Made by a program: the position numbers and the translations under genes | Assembly (NCBI RefSeq): GCF_019599545.1 | Contig: NZ_JAIEZV010000001.1 | Location: forward strand, 744,001 to 808,000 | DNA from: Halobacillus sp. Nhm2S1 | Lineage (GTDB): Bacteria > Bacillota > Bacilli > Bacillales > Halobacillaceae | Reading direction: 5' to 3' | Length of the DNA: 64,000 nt | Shown: positions 17,081-27,077 of the stretch, one piece after another | Layout: each line of letters starts with the position of its first letter | Position numbering within the stretch: position 1 is the first letter of the stretch | The notes under the pieces: model-generated | Databases searched by the model: none | Told to the model about the DNA's origin: nothing | Seen by the model: only the letters and a program-made list of their open reading frames with translations

Positions 17081-17434
17081 TTATTTCTTCGTATTCATAA
17101 ACCGAAGCTCATTTCCATCTGGATCGCTGATTCTTAACATACGTATGCCTTCGATCATTTCGTACGGAGGATTTATTTCAAGTTTTTCCTGCGGTAATGT
17201 CTCATAAAAATGATCGACATCATCGACGAGGAAATGAACCAAACCTCCTGACTGGCAATCCCCTTCATGCCCGGTCAAGTATAGCAGGTAATCTCCCTTT
17301 GAGATTTGCATAAATACGGGAAAACCAGGTTCAAAACGGTGCTCCCAGTCCACTCGAAATCCGAGAGCATCTATATAAAAAGCCTGACTCTTTTCCTCAC
17401 TTGAGATTTTCAACGTCGGAATTACCTTCTGCAT
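17081..17434 (-). CDS. Glyoxalase/bleomycin-resistance (VOC) protein
   Basis: The 117-residue protein is a single VOC domain. The first half has ALGFRVDWEHRF and the second has LVHFLVDDVDHFY and DPDGNELRF with the probable metal Glu. Length and pattern resemble the bleomycin-resistance subgroup (PTLKISSEEKSQAFY). It may bind a drug or small aldehyde adduct. The neighbouring gap, 17435-17751, contains no gene that I can support. Confidence 0.82.
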   Translation of the reverse strand: MQKVIPTLKISSEEKSQAFYIDALGFRVDWEHRFEPGFPVFMQISKGDYLLYLTGHEGDCQSGGLVHFLVDDVDHFYETLPQEKLEINPPYEMIEGIRMLRISDPDGNELRFMNTKK

Positions 17435-17751
17435 TCGCTCTCCCCCTCCGATTACAAGACGATCATCTTTCTATTATAAAGAATATTCTTAAAAAAATAA
17501 CAGGTTTATGCCGTGGATTTGGCAGTTGATCAGCTTTTTTCCTCGATGGAAGCATGGGACTAAGATTCCCTTTTCTTGTGCGTGGTGTTCACTACTTGCG
17601 CGCGGTCCTTGATTCTCACGCGCCGTTCTCGGGGGACACAACTCCATGCATACAACACCCCTCACACCGTAAGCCGCTACACATCATCCCCTCCACACAT
17701 GAATAGGATAGGTACAAGGACAGTTGCGTCACTTCGCAAAGGAGGAACCGT

Positions 17752-18603
17752 ATGATCCAGGTATCCGGGATGCCGTTTCAACCAAGTGATTCGTGGAAAG
17801 CCGATCCAACAGAAATGACAATTATAGAAGCTTTACAGAAGACTCCGAATGTCTACTCTTTTTCCTCAGAAAAGGAGCTTTTATTTGAAGTGAAGAGCAG
17901 AAAAAACATCATCGCCAGTGCAAAAGAGATGGATGAAGGGGAATCCACCTTTGCTACTTTCCGAACAGCCCGCTGCAATCCTGACTATTGGCAGTTGACG
18001 ACAGCTGGCGGGTTCTTATTAAAACGTCAGGTCTCTCCCGCTGATGCCATCCGAGATATCTTCACCAATAGTGATTTGTATAAATTCGAATGTGCGACTG
18101 CTTGTGTGATCAACTTTTATCATGGGCTCCTGAAAACGATGGGCGCCTCTTCTTTCAGCACTCTTTTTCCGAACCTCTACTTATACAGCTGGCATACCGA
18201 TGATGACATGGGTTTGTATTCTTTTTTTGCCAATCATTATATTCCCGGAGATGTGGTGTATTTCAACAATCCTGATGTGAATCCAACGACACCTTGGTTC
18301 AGAGGCGTCAATGCGATCGCCATCGGAAATGATGAGTTTTTCGGCCACGGATTCAGCATCCGGACGGAAGACAAGATGATTGAAGGTCTCAATACAAAAA
18401 GAAAACCCGACAGCCAGCAGTCCTCTTATTTATCCGGCTTGATCACCCGCCCATCGTTCCAGCCGTTAGCCAGATTTTCCACAGGGCGTACGATTCATAA
18501 AACGCGTCCATTTGTTGTCCACCACAATAAAACTTCCGTCTCTTTCAGGCAGTACCTGTACGAGCTGAGTTATAAGCCTAACCATCGAAGGCTCCTGTTT
18601 TGA
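17752..18603 (+). CDS. tgl: Protein-glutamine gamma-glutamyltransferase (spore coat)
   Basis: The 283-residue protein matches the Bacillus spore-coat transglutaminase: the catalytic cysteine lies in KFECATACV (Cys114). Flanking blocks such as ATFRTARCNPDYW, LYSWHTDDDM and WRG/FRGVNAIAIGNDEFFGHGFSI correspond in order to B. subtilis Tgl. It cross-links coat proteins through glutamine-lysine bonds during sporulation. It is somewhat longer than the 245-residue B. subtilis protein because of a C-terminal extension after SYLSGLITRPSF. AAAGGAGG precedes the ATG. Confidence 0.9.
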   Translation: MIQVSGMPFQPSDSWKADPTEMTIIEALQKTPNVYSFSSEKELLFEVKSRKNIIASAKEMDEGESTFATFRTARCNPDYWQLTTAGGFLLKRQVSPADAIRDIFTNSDLYKFECATACVINFYHGLLKTMGASSFSTLFPNLYLYSWHTDDDMGLYSFFANHYIPGDVVYFNNPDVNPTTPWFRGVNAIAIGNDEFFGHGFSIRTEDKMIEGLNTKRKPDSQQSSYLSGLITRPSFQPLARFSTGRTIHKTRPFVVHHNKTSVSFRQYLYELSYKPNHRRLLF

Positions 18604-18705
18604 GCACCCGTGACATGCACCCATTTTTAAGGTTGACGGGCTCAACTTTCCGCTAGGCGAGTACAATATAGTGACAAAGAAACAAAACGAAAGGGATGTT
18701 TTCAC

Positions 18706-18885
18706 ATGGAAAATGTTAATGCTCCGTACACGATGGGTGCAAACGTGAACGCGCCATATATGGGTGCAAATATGCCTCACATGCCGGTTGCTCCATACCA
18801 CTGCCGTCCACGTCGAAACAATTTTGTTTTGATTGTGGTATTGTTCATTCTTTTGATCATTGTCGGCTGCAGCATCAAGTGGTAG
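18706..18885 (+). CDS. YjcZ-like small membrane protein
   Basis: This 59-residue protein has a Met/Pro/Asn-rich head (repeats of NAPYMGAN type) and one C-terminal membrane helix, FVLIVVLFILLIIVG. The pattern matches the YjcZ/SscA-type sporulation-associated small proteins of bacilli. AAAGGG lies upstream. Its place right after tgl fits a role in spore assembly, though co-expression is not shown by the sequence. Confidence 0.75.
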   Translation: MENVNAPYTMGANVNAPYMGANMPHMPVAPYHCRPRRNNFVLIVVLFILLIIVGCSIKW

Positions 18886-18940
18886 ACCACTACTAAAATC
18901 GTCCGTCAGGGAAACTCCCTATGGACACAGAGAAAAACTA

Positions 18941-18979
18941 AAAAAGGACGATGGCTCCTCATGAGCTATCGTCCTTTTT
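18941..18979. terminator. Bidirectional terminator between yjcZ-like gene and fbp
   Basis: AAAAAGGACGATGGCTC and GAGCTATCGTCCTTTTT form a long stem with T runs in both directions. Confidence 0.88.
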
Positions 18980-18987
18980 ATATCGTC

Positions 18988-20919
18988 TTACTTCATATAT
19001 TTGTATTCCATCAAACTGTTCAAGATGTAAATCTCCTGCAGCAGTTCTTCGCCGACGTTCGTCTCCAGAACCTTCTTCCTCTCAAGCTCTTTATCTACCA
19101 ATCGCTTCACAGATAAAACATCCGTTCCATCCCGCAGAACCTCTTCCTTCGAGTTGAAGCGTTTATGGGCGACAAGCTGCATGCCGAAAGAGTTATACAA
19201 TAAGGTGTACCCGGCAATCCCAGTCGTCGACTGATAGGCTTTTGAAAAACCTCCATCGATGACGACCATCTTTCCGCCTGCTTTGATCGGGTTTTCCCCC
19301 TCAATCTCTTTGACAGGTGTATGGCCATTGATGATATGGCCCTGGTCTGGATTCAAGTCGAATTCAGCAAGGATCTTCCGGCAGACCTCCTCATCTTCCC
19401 GCAGATAATAGTAAGGATTTTTCCTCTCTTTATGGGTAGCTTTATCAGAAATGAAGTAACGCTCGAATGTAGTCATTTCCCTTTTTCCGAACAGGGAGGA
19501 GTACTGCCCCGTCCATAAATACCAGACCATATCGGTCGCGAGGTCATCCGTTTCTTTTGGATTCGCAAACGAATGGCGCAGATAATGCTCAAAAATATCA
19601 AGCAGCTCCCGCCCGGCATAGGACTTGTCTTCGATCGTCATCTTCTCCATATTTCCTTCTTCATCGACCGGGATGCAACCGTGAATCAACAAGTTGCCAT
19701 TATATTTCAAGTAAAGGCTGCCCTTTTTAACGAGGAACTTCATGTGTCTGGCAAGCTTCTCCGAATGCTGGATGGAAAACAACAGCTTCTCGATCACCTG
19801 CTCTTCTTCCTCCAGGAGACGGTTCGGATCTTCTGGATCGATCGTTGAAAAGCAAGGATTCACAAGCGGATACGTGTTTCCGTGGAGGGTGATTTCCTCC
19901 CGGTCATAATCCACTTTTTCAAGCAGTAACCGCTCAGACATGTTGAAATAAGGTCGTCTTTTAATAATCGAACTCTCCAGCTTGAACTGAATCATCGCAA
20001 TCGCCTGATGCATTTTTGTAATCTGCAGCTGCTCATGGTCCGATGGTTTATCATCGGTATGAATTTTAGGTCTAAACGCTGCATGATCGCCATAATATTT
20101 TTCGGCAAGGTTGAGCAGCGGTCGTAAGTTGATGCCATACGCATCTTCAATGATTTCCAGATTGTTATAGCGGGCGCAGATGCGAAGGATGTTGGCTAGA
20201 CACACCTTTGATCCGGCAAAAGCACCGATCCATAAGACATCATGGTTGCCCCACTGAATATCAACCGACGGATAATGAATGAGGGTTTCCATGATTTTAT
20301 CCGGTTCCGGTCCCCGGTCGTAAATATCGCCAACAACATGAAGGTGGTCTACCACTAGTTTTTGTGTAGCATAAGCAAGACCACTGATCAGCTTGTCCGC
20401 CTGGCCGAGGGAAATGACCTGCTGAACGATTTTTTTATAGTACGATTCTTTATTTGTAATGTCATCCGTCTTGTAGAGCAGTTCTTCTATGATATAAACG
20501 AATTGCGTCGGCAGAGCCTTACGCAGTTTCGAACGTGTGTATTTGGAAGAAGCATAGGAAATGAGCTTGATCATACGGTCGATCGTACACGTGTACCACA
20601 TTTCCAGCTCTTCGTTATTGTCAAAACCGTTCTTGATGAGCTTGATTTTTTCTTCCGGGTAAAACACGAGTGTCGCGAATTCATCCAGTTCCTTTCCAGA
20701 CATCTCCTCTTCAAAAAGATCCCTGATTTTCTCTTTGACCCTCCCTGATCCGTTCCTCAGAACATGTTGGAACGCCTGGTATTCCCCATGAAGGTCACTG
20801 ACAAAATGCTCGGTTCCTTTTGGCAGGTTAAGGATCGCTTTCAGATTGATAATTTCTGTAACGACTTTTTCTTCGCTGTCGTACTTTTGAGCAAGTAGGT
20901 CTAAGTATTTTGTATTCAA
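18988..20919 (-). CDS. fbp: Class III fructose-1,6-bisphosphatase
   Basis: The roughly 643-residue enzyme hydrolyses fructose-1,6-bisphosphate in gluconeogenesis. Metallophosphoesterase motifs are present in order: [29 protein letters not shown] and a C-terminal GHTP. The block [20 protein letters not shown] matches the B. subtilis enzyme. The start is ambiguous: an ATG at 20949 has no Shine-Dalgarno, while a TTG at 20919 is preceded by GAAAGGGG, so the TTG is preferred here. B. subtilis Fbp has about 28 more N-terminal residues. Single gene. Confidence 0.95.
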   Translation of the reverse strand: MNTKYLDLLAQKYDSEEKVVTEIINLKAILNLPKGTEHFVSDLHGEYQAFQHVLRNGSGRVKEKIRDLFEEEMSGKELDEFATLVFYPEEKIKLIKNGFDNNEELEMWYTCTIDRMIKLISYASSKYTRSKLRKALPTQFVYIIEELLYKTDDITNKESYYKKIVQQVISLGQADKLISGLAYATQKLVVDHLHVVGDIYDRGPEPDKIMETLIHYPSVDIQWGNHDVLWIGAFAGSKVCLANILRICARYNNLEIIEDAYGINLRPLLNLAEKYYGDHAAFRPKIHTDDKPSDHEQLQITKMHQAIAMIQFKLESSIIKRRPYFNMSERLLLEKVDYDREEITLHGNTYPLVNPCFSTIDPEDPNRLLEEEEQVIEKLLFSIQHSEKLARHMKFLVKKGSLYLKYNGNLLIHGCIPVDEEGNMEKMTIEDKSYAGRELLDIFEHYLRHSFANPKETDDLATDMVWYLWTGQYSSLFGKREMTTFERYFISDKATHKERKNPYYYLREDEEVCRKILAEFDLNPDQGHIINGHTPVKEIEGENPIKAGGKMVVIDGGFSKAYQSTTGIAGYTLLYNSFGMQLVAHKRFNSKEEVLRDGTDVLSVKRLVDKELERKKVLETNVGEELLQEIYILNSLMEYKYMK

Positions 20920-21040
20920 GGTTATGTATCCCCTTTCAAAATTCACCATGAGATCATTTTTTTAAAGACGAACTCTTTGACAAGCCTTGCTATTCTCTTA
21001 ATTATTTCAAAGGATCCTGTCTAAAACAATACTCTTTGAT

Positions 21041-21072
21041 AAAAAAAGGGATTCTCCGTTCAGAGAATCTCT
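21041..21072 (-). terminator. Terminator of the SnoaL-like gene
   Basis: GATTCTC and GAGAATC pair, and the minus strand ends in seven T. Confidence 0.8.
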
Positions 21073-21142
21073 CTATCGAAAGTTAGCCTAATACAAAACA
21101 AACCTCGAGCTTCACACTGGTTCATCAAAAACACAATCTGAC

Positions 21143-21538
21143 TCAGAAAGCACCATTTTCATTCGGTGAATCTTCCGGAAGCGGTTGACCGATATCCCAC
21201 AACTCTATGATTTTCCCTTCTTCAAACCGCATCATATGGACAACGGCAACACCATTGTCTTCCTGGTGTTGTTTAATATGAGAATGGACGACCACGATCC
21301 TTTCTTCTTCCATTGCACGATGGACTTCGAGTGTCTTCTGAGGGTTCCTGGATGCATCCTCTTCCATTGCACTCATGAGAGAATCTTTATCTCCTCGGAA
21401 GTAAGGGTTGTGATGGGAAAAATCAGGATGGATGTACTTTTGATACGCTCCCCTCACCTCTCCACCTGCCACTTGCTTTAGAAAAGATACGGCTCTTTCT
21501 TTGTTGGAAGCTGCCGTAGTGTTCTGTTCTGAACTCAT
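21143..21538 (-). CDS. SnoaL/NTF2-like protein
   Basis: The 131-residue protein has a nuclear-transport-factor-2-like fold pattern: a helix with ERAVSFLKQVAGGEVRGAYQKYIHPDFSHHNPYF, then VVVHSHI and VAVVHMMRFEEGKIIELWDIGQPLPE. This C-terminal block is common in predicted SnoaL-like aldol/cyclase proteins of unknown substrate. The ATG at 21538 with GAAAGGGTG is preferred over one 72 nt upstream. Single gene between two terminators. Confidence 0.8.
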   Translation of the reverse strand: MSSEQNTTAASNKERAVSFLKQVAGGEVRGAYQKYIHPDFSHHNPYFRGDKDSLMSAMEEDASRNPQKTLEVHRAMEEERIVVVHSHIKQHQEDNGVAVVHMMRFEEGKIIELWDIGQPLPEDSPNENGAF

Positions 21539-21618
21539 AGGTAAACACCCTTTCATCAATGATTTGGTTATGTATCTTTCAATTATTTCAAACACTTTCC
21601 AAATACTCAAGATTCATG

Positions 21619-21654
21619 AAAAAAGCGTAACCCTTTGAAAGGGTTACGCTTTTC
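21619..21654. terminator. Hairpin terminator
   Basis: AAAAAGCGTAACCCTTT and AAAGGGTTACGCTTTT form a near-perfect stem downstream of the quinone oxidoreductase gene. A weaker second hairpin (AAAAGGG/CCCTTTT) follows at 21675-21698. Confidence 0.85.
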
Positions 21655-21704
21655 GTATGATTTGATTCTAATCTAAAAGGGGGCGGTTACACCCTTTTGG
21701 CGAT

Positions 21705-22700
21705 TTAGGAAAGGATGTTCACAACCGTTCTACCTCTTACTTTTCCTTGTAAAATATCAGACAAAGTATCAGGAAGTTCTTTTAGAGAAACTTCCTTTTC
21801 GATTTCTCCTAAGTCATCCGGCTTCAAGTCCGTAGCCATACGCGTCCATAGTTTCTCTCTCAAGTCTTTAGGGCAGTAAACGGAATCAATGCCGAGCAGA
21901 TTCACTCCTCTAAGGATGAAAGGGAACACTGTTGTCGGCACTTCCACCCCGGCAGTCAAACCACTTACAGCAACGGCACCACCATATTTCGTATTGCTCA
22001 GGACAGAGGCCAGTGTTTTTCCTCCCACGGGATCGACCACACCTGCCCACTTCTGCTTACCGATCGGGCGGATCTTCTCCGGGGTCACTTCTTCCCGGGA
22101 AATGATTTCTTTTGCGCCTAATGTTTTCAAATACTCATGTTCCGATTCTTTTCCTGTGCTAGCCGTCACATGATACCCACGTTTAGCGAGCATGGAAACA
22201 GCCATACTGCCGACACCACCGGTAGCACCTGTCACAAGAATCGTTCCGTCTTCGGGTTTGATGCCACTTTCTTCAAGACGATGGACAGAGAGCGCGGCCG
22301 TGAAGCCTGCTGTACCGAAAGCCATCGCTTCTTTCAACGTCATATTCTCCGGCAATGGCACGACCCAGTCGCCAGGGACGCGTGCATATTCACTGTACCC
22401 ACCATAGTGGGAAACGCCTAATTCATAGCTGGTGACGACAACCTCGTCCCCTTCCTGATAGCGGTCATCGTCAGACGAGACGACAGTCCCCGCAAGGTCG
22501 ATACCCGGGACGAAAGGATAGGACTGAACGATTTTGCCGTTCGGAATACTTGCCAACCCATCTTTATAGTTGACGCTGGAATAGTGGACTTGAATCGTCA
22601 CATCCCCTTCCGGCAGATCTTCCAAAGTCAACGATTCTACATTCACTGAAAAATCTTCCTCTGTTTTGTTCACGACAAGTGCATTGAATTCTTTTGTCAT
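21705..22700 (-). CDS. YhdH/YhfP family quinone oxidoreductase (acrylyl-CoA reductase-like)
   Basis: The 331-residue MDR protein has the GroES-like start with VHYSSVNYKDGLA and the cofactor loop VTGATGGVGSMAVSML of NADPH-dependent zinc-free quinone oxidoreductases. The pattern is that of YhdH/YhfP/AcuI, some of which reduce acryloyl-CoA. It is divergent from a TetR gene, with a 40-bp operator between them that should repress both. Native electrophilic substrate unknown. Confidence 0.9.
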   Translation of the reverse strand: MTKEFNALVVNKTEEDFSVNVESLTLEDLPEGDVTIQVHYSSVNYKDGLASIPNGKIVQSYPFVPGIDLAGTVVSSDDDRYQEGDEVVVTSYELGVSHYGGYSEYARVPGDWVVPLPENMTLKEAMAFGTAGFTAALSVHRLEESGIKPEDGTILVTGATGGVGSMAVSMLAKRGYHVTASTGKESEHEYLKTLGAKEIISREEVTPEKIRPIGKQKWAGVVDPVGGKTLASVLSNTKYGGAVAVSGLTAGVEVPTTVFPFILRGVNLLGIDSVYCPKDLREKLWTRMATDLKPDDLGEIEKEVSLKELPDTLSDILQGKVRGRTVVNILS

Positions 22701-22760
22701 CCGTTCATTTCCCCTTTCTGCTTCCTCATTTACTAGTTTATAAATCTATCATAGACCATT

Positions 22761-22800
22761 TTATACTGACTGGTCAATTTATTTTGACCAGTCAGTATAA
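22761..22800. promoter_or_regulatory. 40-bp inverted-repeat operator
   Basis: Two perfect 17-bp arms (TTATACTGACTGGTCAA and its complement) are separated by 6 bp. Each arm contains the smaller palindrome-like TGACTGGTCA, so it could hold two TetR dimers. It sits between the divergent oxidoreductase and TetR genes. Confidence 0.85.
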
Positions 22801-22867
22801 AAGATTCGAATATCCTCTCTTTTTCTTGTATAATAAACAGAGCATCCAATGGAGGTTATATTAGATA

Positions 22868-23461
22868 ATGGCAAAAAAAGCAGAACAGAGACGCAAACAG
22901 ATATTAAAAGCTGCCTTCCAAGCCGCAACCGAAAAAGGCTATGAATCCGTCACCTTACAAGATATCGCCGATTATGCCGATGTCAGCAAAGGGGTCACGA
23001 ATTATTACTTTAAAAATAAATCCGATGTGTTCACGCAATTGTTTGAATGGATCACGACACGCATCTATGAAAAAGAAGCCGCATCCATCAGTGAACAGGA
23101 AACGGCTATAGGGAAGCTTGAAGCTTACATCGACCGCGTGTTCATCAGTCCAGAAGAAAATAAAAATTTCTACCGTGTGTACCTGGACTTTTTATCCCAA
23201 GTGAAAAATAACGTTTCGTATAAAGAGATCAACCAAAAATTCTACGAAAACTGTTGGTCCATCGGCAGGGAGATCATTCATCAAGGACTGGAAGAAGAAA
23301 TCTTTGAAGTCGATGATGTGGAACAAACAGCAATCAGTATCCGCTGCATGATTGATGGGAGTTTAATTCAATGGCTGATGAGAGATGACGATCAACTGCA
23401 TGACTATTACCGGACGGCCTGTTACGAGTCCATTCTGAAAATCCTTAAATACAAAAAGTAA
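22868..23461 (+). CDS. TetR family regulator
   Basis: The 197-residue protein has an N-terminal TetR helix-turn-helix (AAFQAATEKGYESVTLQDIADYADVSKGVTNYYF) and a C-terminal domain of BetI/TetR_C_6-like type (MIDGSLIQWLMRDD). It starts after GGAGG. It is divergent from the YhfP-like gene and probably binds the 40-bp operator between them. A terminator follows at once. Confidence 0.9.
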   Translation: MAKKAEQRRKQILKAAFQAATEKGYESVTLQDIADYADVSKGVTNYYFKNKSDVFTQLFEWITTRIYEKEAASISEQETAIGKLEAYIDRVFISPEENKNFYRVYLDFLSQVKNNVSYKEINQKFYENCWSIGREIIHQGLEEEIFEVDDVEQTAISIRCMIDGSLIQWLMRDDDQLHDYYRTACYESILKILKYKK

Positions 23462-23487
23462 AGCGACCGTTATGCGGTCGCTTTTTC
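23460..23487 (+). terminator. Terminator of the TetR gene
   Basis: AAAGCGACCG and CGGTCGCTTTTT form a perfect stem with a 5-nt loop right at the stop codon. Confidence 0.9.
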
Positions 23488-23532
23488 AGCTGAGGAGCTT
23501 ACAAGATAGAATCCCTCTCTTTTTAAACAATA

Positions 23533-24537
23533 TTATCTACTGACATCGCGTCCACGTTTTTCAATCCAGCTGTACACTTCACTCTCAGCAAACTGGTTAT
23601 GATCTCCTTTTACTGTATGTTTAAGCACAGCAGCAGCTAAACCGAAATTAATTATGTCCGTTGGCTCCACCTTTTTAAAGATTCCGTGAAGAATCCCTGC
23701 AGCAAAAGCGTCTCCACCACCAATACGGTCAAGTACATGGAATGCCTGGTGATCAGTGGTATAAAATTTACCATCTTGGTAGTAATAACCTTTAAGTTCT
23801 TGCTCCTCTTCTGAATGAATTTTTCGATTCGTTGAAGCAAAAATTGATATATTAAATTCCCGTTCCGCTTTTTCATAGCATGACATCAAATCATGCTCAT
23901 TAAAATCCTCACTCACCCCTTTATATCCAAGGAGGTACAAGAAATCTTTGTACCCAGCAAAGCAAATATCAACGAAAGGAAGAATCTTCTTAAATGCATG
24001 AGACGCATCTGAAGCATTCCATAACTTAGATCTAAAATTACAATCAAAACTAATTGTAATTCCTCGGTTATTCGCTTCTTTCAAGGCTGAGAGCATAAAG
24101 CTCAAGGCTTCCTCGTTCAGTGCTGGTGTAATCCCGGATACATGAAGGCCATCGACCTCAGAAAAAACACTTTCCCAGTCATGCTCTAGCTTTACGAAAT
24201 CAAGAAAAGATGTTCCTTTCCTATCGTAAATCACATTAGCTCCCCGAACAGAGTATCCAGGTTCGTGATAGTAAATACCAACTCGATCTCCACAATCAAC
24301 TATAAATCGAGTATCAACATCGTTAGTTTTTAAGAATGTCTTTACAGCTTGACCGGTTTCGTGAGAAGGAACACCCGTGTACACTCTAACCTCATGTCCA
24401 TAATTCGCAAGCGATACAGCAACGTTTACTTCCGCTCCACCTATAAAACGTTGAAAAATTTCTGAATCTGCTAACCTCTTACCATTTGTTGAACTCAATC
24501 TAAATAGAACTTCTCCAAGCGTTACTACTGTACTCAA
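23533..24537 (-). CDS. kdgK: 2-keto-3-deoxygluconate kinase
   Basis: The 334-residue protein is a PfkB-family sugar kinase. The N-terminal GGAEVNVAVSLANYG and the C-terminal GGGDAFAAGILHG (catalytic Asp) signatures are intact. It phosphorylates 2-keto-3-deoxygluconate to KDPG. Its start overlaps the stop of the aldolase gene by 4 nt (ATGA type), so it is the translationally coupled last gene of the glucuronide operon. Confidence 0.93.
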   Translation of the reverse strand: MSTVVTLGEVLFRLSSTNGKRLADSEIFQRFIGGAEVNVAVSLANYGHEVRVYTGVPSHETGQAVKTFLKTNDVDTRFIVDCGDRVGIYYHEPGYSVRGANVIYDRKGTSFLDFVKLEHDWESVFSEVDGLHVSGITPALNEEALSFMLSALKEANNRGITISFDCNFRSKLWNASDASHAFKKILPFVDICFAGYKDFLYLLGYKGVSEDFNEHDLMSCYEKAEREFNISIFASTNRKIHSEEEQELKGYYYQDGKFYTTDHQAFHVLDRIGGGDAFAAGILHGIFKKVEPTDIINFGLAAAVLKHTVKGDHNQFAESEVYSWIEKRGRDVSR

Positions 24538-25169
24538 GCTATGACCTCCCGCTTTAGTAACTCCACAAATTCAGCGGCGTTTCTCTTGACACCTTGGTAA
24601 TCACCTTCAGTAGCCGGTCTAGTGATTTCACCACCCACACCAATCATACATGCTCCAGCAGAAAGCCAATCTGGTAGATTATTCAAGGTTATTCCTCCTG
24701 TTGGCATAAGATCTACCTGTGGAAGCGGTCCTTTTACTGCTTTAATAAAAGATGGTTCATATACTTGACCAGGGAATAGCTTAATTACATCTGCTCCAGA
24801 CTGAAGGGCTTCTGTCATTTCGTTTACTGTCATACATCCTGGCAAGTAAGGGATTTTGTACAGATTACAAATATTAGCCGTTTCGTGGTCAAAGGCAGGG
24901 CTTACAATAAATTTTGCACCAGAAAGAATAGCAATTCTGGCTGTATGCGCGTCTAGAATAGTTCCAGCCCCAATGAGTGCTTCGTCCTTATCAGCAAGAT
25001 TCTTAATTACATCTGCTGCACCAGGAACTGTAAATGTTATTTCTATCGTTTTGATTCCACCATCTATACAAGCTTCAGCCGTTTTCATTGCCTCATAGAC
25101 TGTTTCACCTCTTACAACGACTGTTAACTTGTCATCAATCATTCTCTGTAACGTATTATATTTCTGCAT
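24534..25169 (-). CDS. kdgA: KDPG aldolase
   Basis: The 211-residue protein is a 2-keto-3-deoxy-6-phosphogluconate aldolase. It has EITFTVPGA, GAGTILDA, FIVSPAFD and the Schiff-base lysine in DVIKLFPG. It splits KDPG into pyruvate and glyceraldehyde-3-phosphate. It lies 13 bp after uxuB and overlaps kdgK. Confidence 0.94.
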   Translation of the reverse strand: MQKYNTLQRMIDDKLTVVVRGETVYEAMKTAEACIDGGIKTIEITFTVPGAADVIKNLADKDEALIGAGTILDAHTARIAILSGAKFIVSPAFDHETANICNLYKIPYLPGCMTVNEMTEALQSGADVIKLFPGQVYEPSFIKAVKGPLPQVDLMPTGGITLNNLPDWLSAGACMIGVGGEITRPATEGDYQGVKRNAAEFVELLKREVIA

Positions 25170-25182
25170 CTAACCACCCCTC

Positions 25183-26028
25183 CTATACACCTGAATAAGC
25201 TGAAAAGCCACCGTCAATAGGTACCACAACACCATTCACAAATCCAGACGACTGTTGATGAACAAGCCATAGCATAGTTCCAACCAATTCATCTGCTTGT
25301 CCAAACCGTTCCATTGGTGTCTGGGATATAATTTTTTCCGCCCGTTCACTGTATGATCCATCCTCATTTAATAAAAGATTCTCATTTTGCTGAGTCAAAA
25401 AGAAACCTGGAGCAATCGCATTTACTCGAATGCCTACTTTAGAAAAATATACAGCGAGCCACTGTGTTAAATTAGAAATCGCTGCTTTTGCCCCACTATA
25501 GGCAGGAATTTTCGTAAGCGGCGTATAAGCATTCATTGAAGAGATATTGATAACGGTTGCACCTTTTCGATCAACCATTTCCTCTGCAAATACTTGTGTA
25601 GGTAGAATCGTCCCAAGATAATTCAAATCGAATAACCGAGAGATGACACTAGCATCAAGATTGAAAAAGTTTCTCTCATCAAATGAGGAAGGAGCAGAGA
25701 AATATTCTTGTCCCGTTGTTGCCTCCGGATGGTTACCACCTGCGCCGTTAACTAAAATATCACATGCGCCAAACGCTTCCTTCACTTGATTTCTGGCATT
25801 TATTAAGTCTTCCTTATTTAGAACATCCACACTGATCCCGATTGCTTCTGCTCCACCTTTCTTTATTTGAGAAACAACTGTATTAATCTTCTCCTGATTC
25901 CTTGCAAGTATGGCTACCTTAGCACCACATACTGCTAAAGCTTTAGCCATAACAGATCCAAGTACACCACTCCCTCCAGTGACGACAGCTACCTTATTCT
26001 TTAAATCAATTTGAAATGGAAGGTTCAT
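25183..26028 (-). CDS. uxuB: D-mannonate oxidoreductase (fructuronate reductase), SDR type
   Basis: The 281-residue short-chain dehydrogenase has TGGSGVLGSVMAKAL for NAD binding, the NGAGGNHPEAT insertion, and the catalytic Ser-Tyr-Lys set (NISSMNAYTPLTKIPAYSGAKAA). It interconverts fructuronate and mannonate, as B. subtilis YjmF does; the E. coli enzyme of this name belongs to another family. It overlaps uxuA by 4 nt. Confidence 0.9.
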   Translation of the reverse strand: MNLPFQIDLKNKVAVVTGGSGVLGSVMAKALAVCGAKVAILARNQEKINTVVSQIKKGGAEAIGISVDVLNKEDLINARNQVKEAFGACDILVNGAGGNHPEATTGQEYFSAPSSFDERNFFNLDASVISRLFDLNYLGTILPTQVFAEEMVDRKGATVINISSMNAYTPLTKIPAYSGAKAAISNLTQWLAVYFSKVGIRVNAIAPGFFLTQQNENLLLNEDGSYSERAEKIISQTPMERFGQADELVGTMLWLVHQQSSGFVNGVVVPIDGGFSAYSGV

Positions 26029-27077
26029 ATGAATTCTCCTTTTCTCGCAGTTCTGTAGGTATCAATGATGCCATTCAAGTAGGTGGCACCAAGTGCTCGA
26101 TCGTACAATCCATATCCTGGTCGGCCTTCTTCACCCCAAATCATTCTTCCATGATCCGGACGAATTGGTCCATTATATCCAATTTCTATCAGCTTTTTAA
26201 TGACCTCGACCATTGGGAGAGATCCATCGTGAATAGAGTGAGATGTTTCTTGGAAGCTTTTCGTTCCCGTCCATTTCACATTCCGAGCATGAACAAAATG
26301 AATACGATCTTTTGCAACATCGATGATTTGCAGCAAATCATTTTCATGTAGGGCACCAAATGAACCTGTACAAAAGGTTATGCCGTTTGATGTTGAATCA
26401 ACTGCTCTCAACATCTTCTCTACATTGTATTTATTAGTCACAACTCTTGGAAGTCCAAAAACTGACCATGGTGGATCATCCGGGTGTATAGCCATCAGTA
26501 CACTTTCTTCTTCAGCAACCGGAATAATCTTTTCTAGAAAATATATAAGGTTATCCAATAAATTTTCTTCTGATACCCCCTTGTATGTTTCCAATATCCC
26601 CTTTAATTGCTCTGTTTGATAAGAAAGGTCCCAGCCTGGTAGAGTAAGCTCACCACTAATTGGATCAAGCTTCTCCAGTGTAGCTTCATCATAAGAAAGG
26701 GAATGAGATCCATCAGGAAGAGGTGTATCTAGCGATGTCCTTGTCCAATCGAAAACTGGCATAAAGTTGTAGCAAACCGTTTTAACACCTGCACTCGAAA
26801 GGTTTCTAAGCGTCTCTATATAGTTTTCAATATAAGTGTCTCTAGATGGCAAACCAAGCTTGATGTCTTCATGAACTGGAACACTTTCTATAACACTGAG
26901 TTTTAAACCAGCCTTTTCTATGGAATCTTTTAATGCTATGATCTTCTCTTTCGGCCAAACTTCTCCAGCTGGAATATCATAAATGGCAGAGACAATACCT
27001 TTCATACCAGGTATCTGACGAACATGCTCTAGTCGCACTGGATCGTCATTTCCATACCAGCGAAAACTCATCTCCAT
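26025..27077 (-). CDS. uxuA: Mannonate dehydratase
   Basis: The 350-residue protein matches the metal-dependent UxuA family, which dehydrates mannonate to 2-keto-3-deoxygluconate. It has FRWYGNDDPVRLEHVRQIPG at the start, MAIHPDDPPWSVFGLPRVV in the centre, and VHARNVKWTG and RPDHGRMIWGE with metal-binding His/Asp. Its start abuts the uxaC stop directly. Confidence 0.95.
   Translation of the reverse strand: MEMSFRWYGNDDPVRLEHVRQIPGMKGIVSAIYDIPAGEVWPKEKIIALKDSIEKAGLKLSVIESVPVHEDIKLGLPSRDTYIENYIETLRNLSSAGVKTVCYNFMPVFDWTRTSLDTPLPDGSHSLSYDEATLEKLDPISGELTLPGWDLSYQTEQLKGILETYKGVSEENLLDNLIYFLEKIIPVAEEESVLMAIHPDDPPWSVFGLPRVVTNKYNVEKMLRAVDSTSNGITFCTGSFGALHENDLLQIIDVAKDRIHFVHARNVKWTGTKSFQETSHSIHDGSLPMVEVIKKLIEIGYNGPIRPDHGRMIWGEEGRPGYGLYDRALGATYLNGIIDTYRTARKGEFI

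Noticed and set aside
17435-17751. Gene or RNA between the VOC gene and tgl
   Set aside because: GC-rich inverted bits (CGCGCGG, ACGCGCCG) occur, but no frame with a ribosome site nor a convincing structure is seen.
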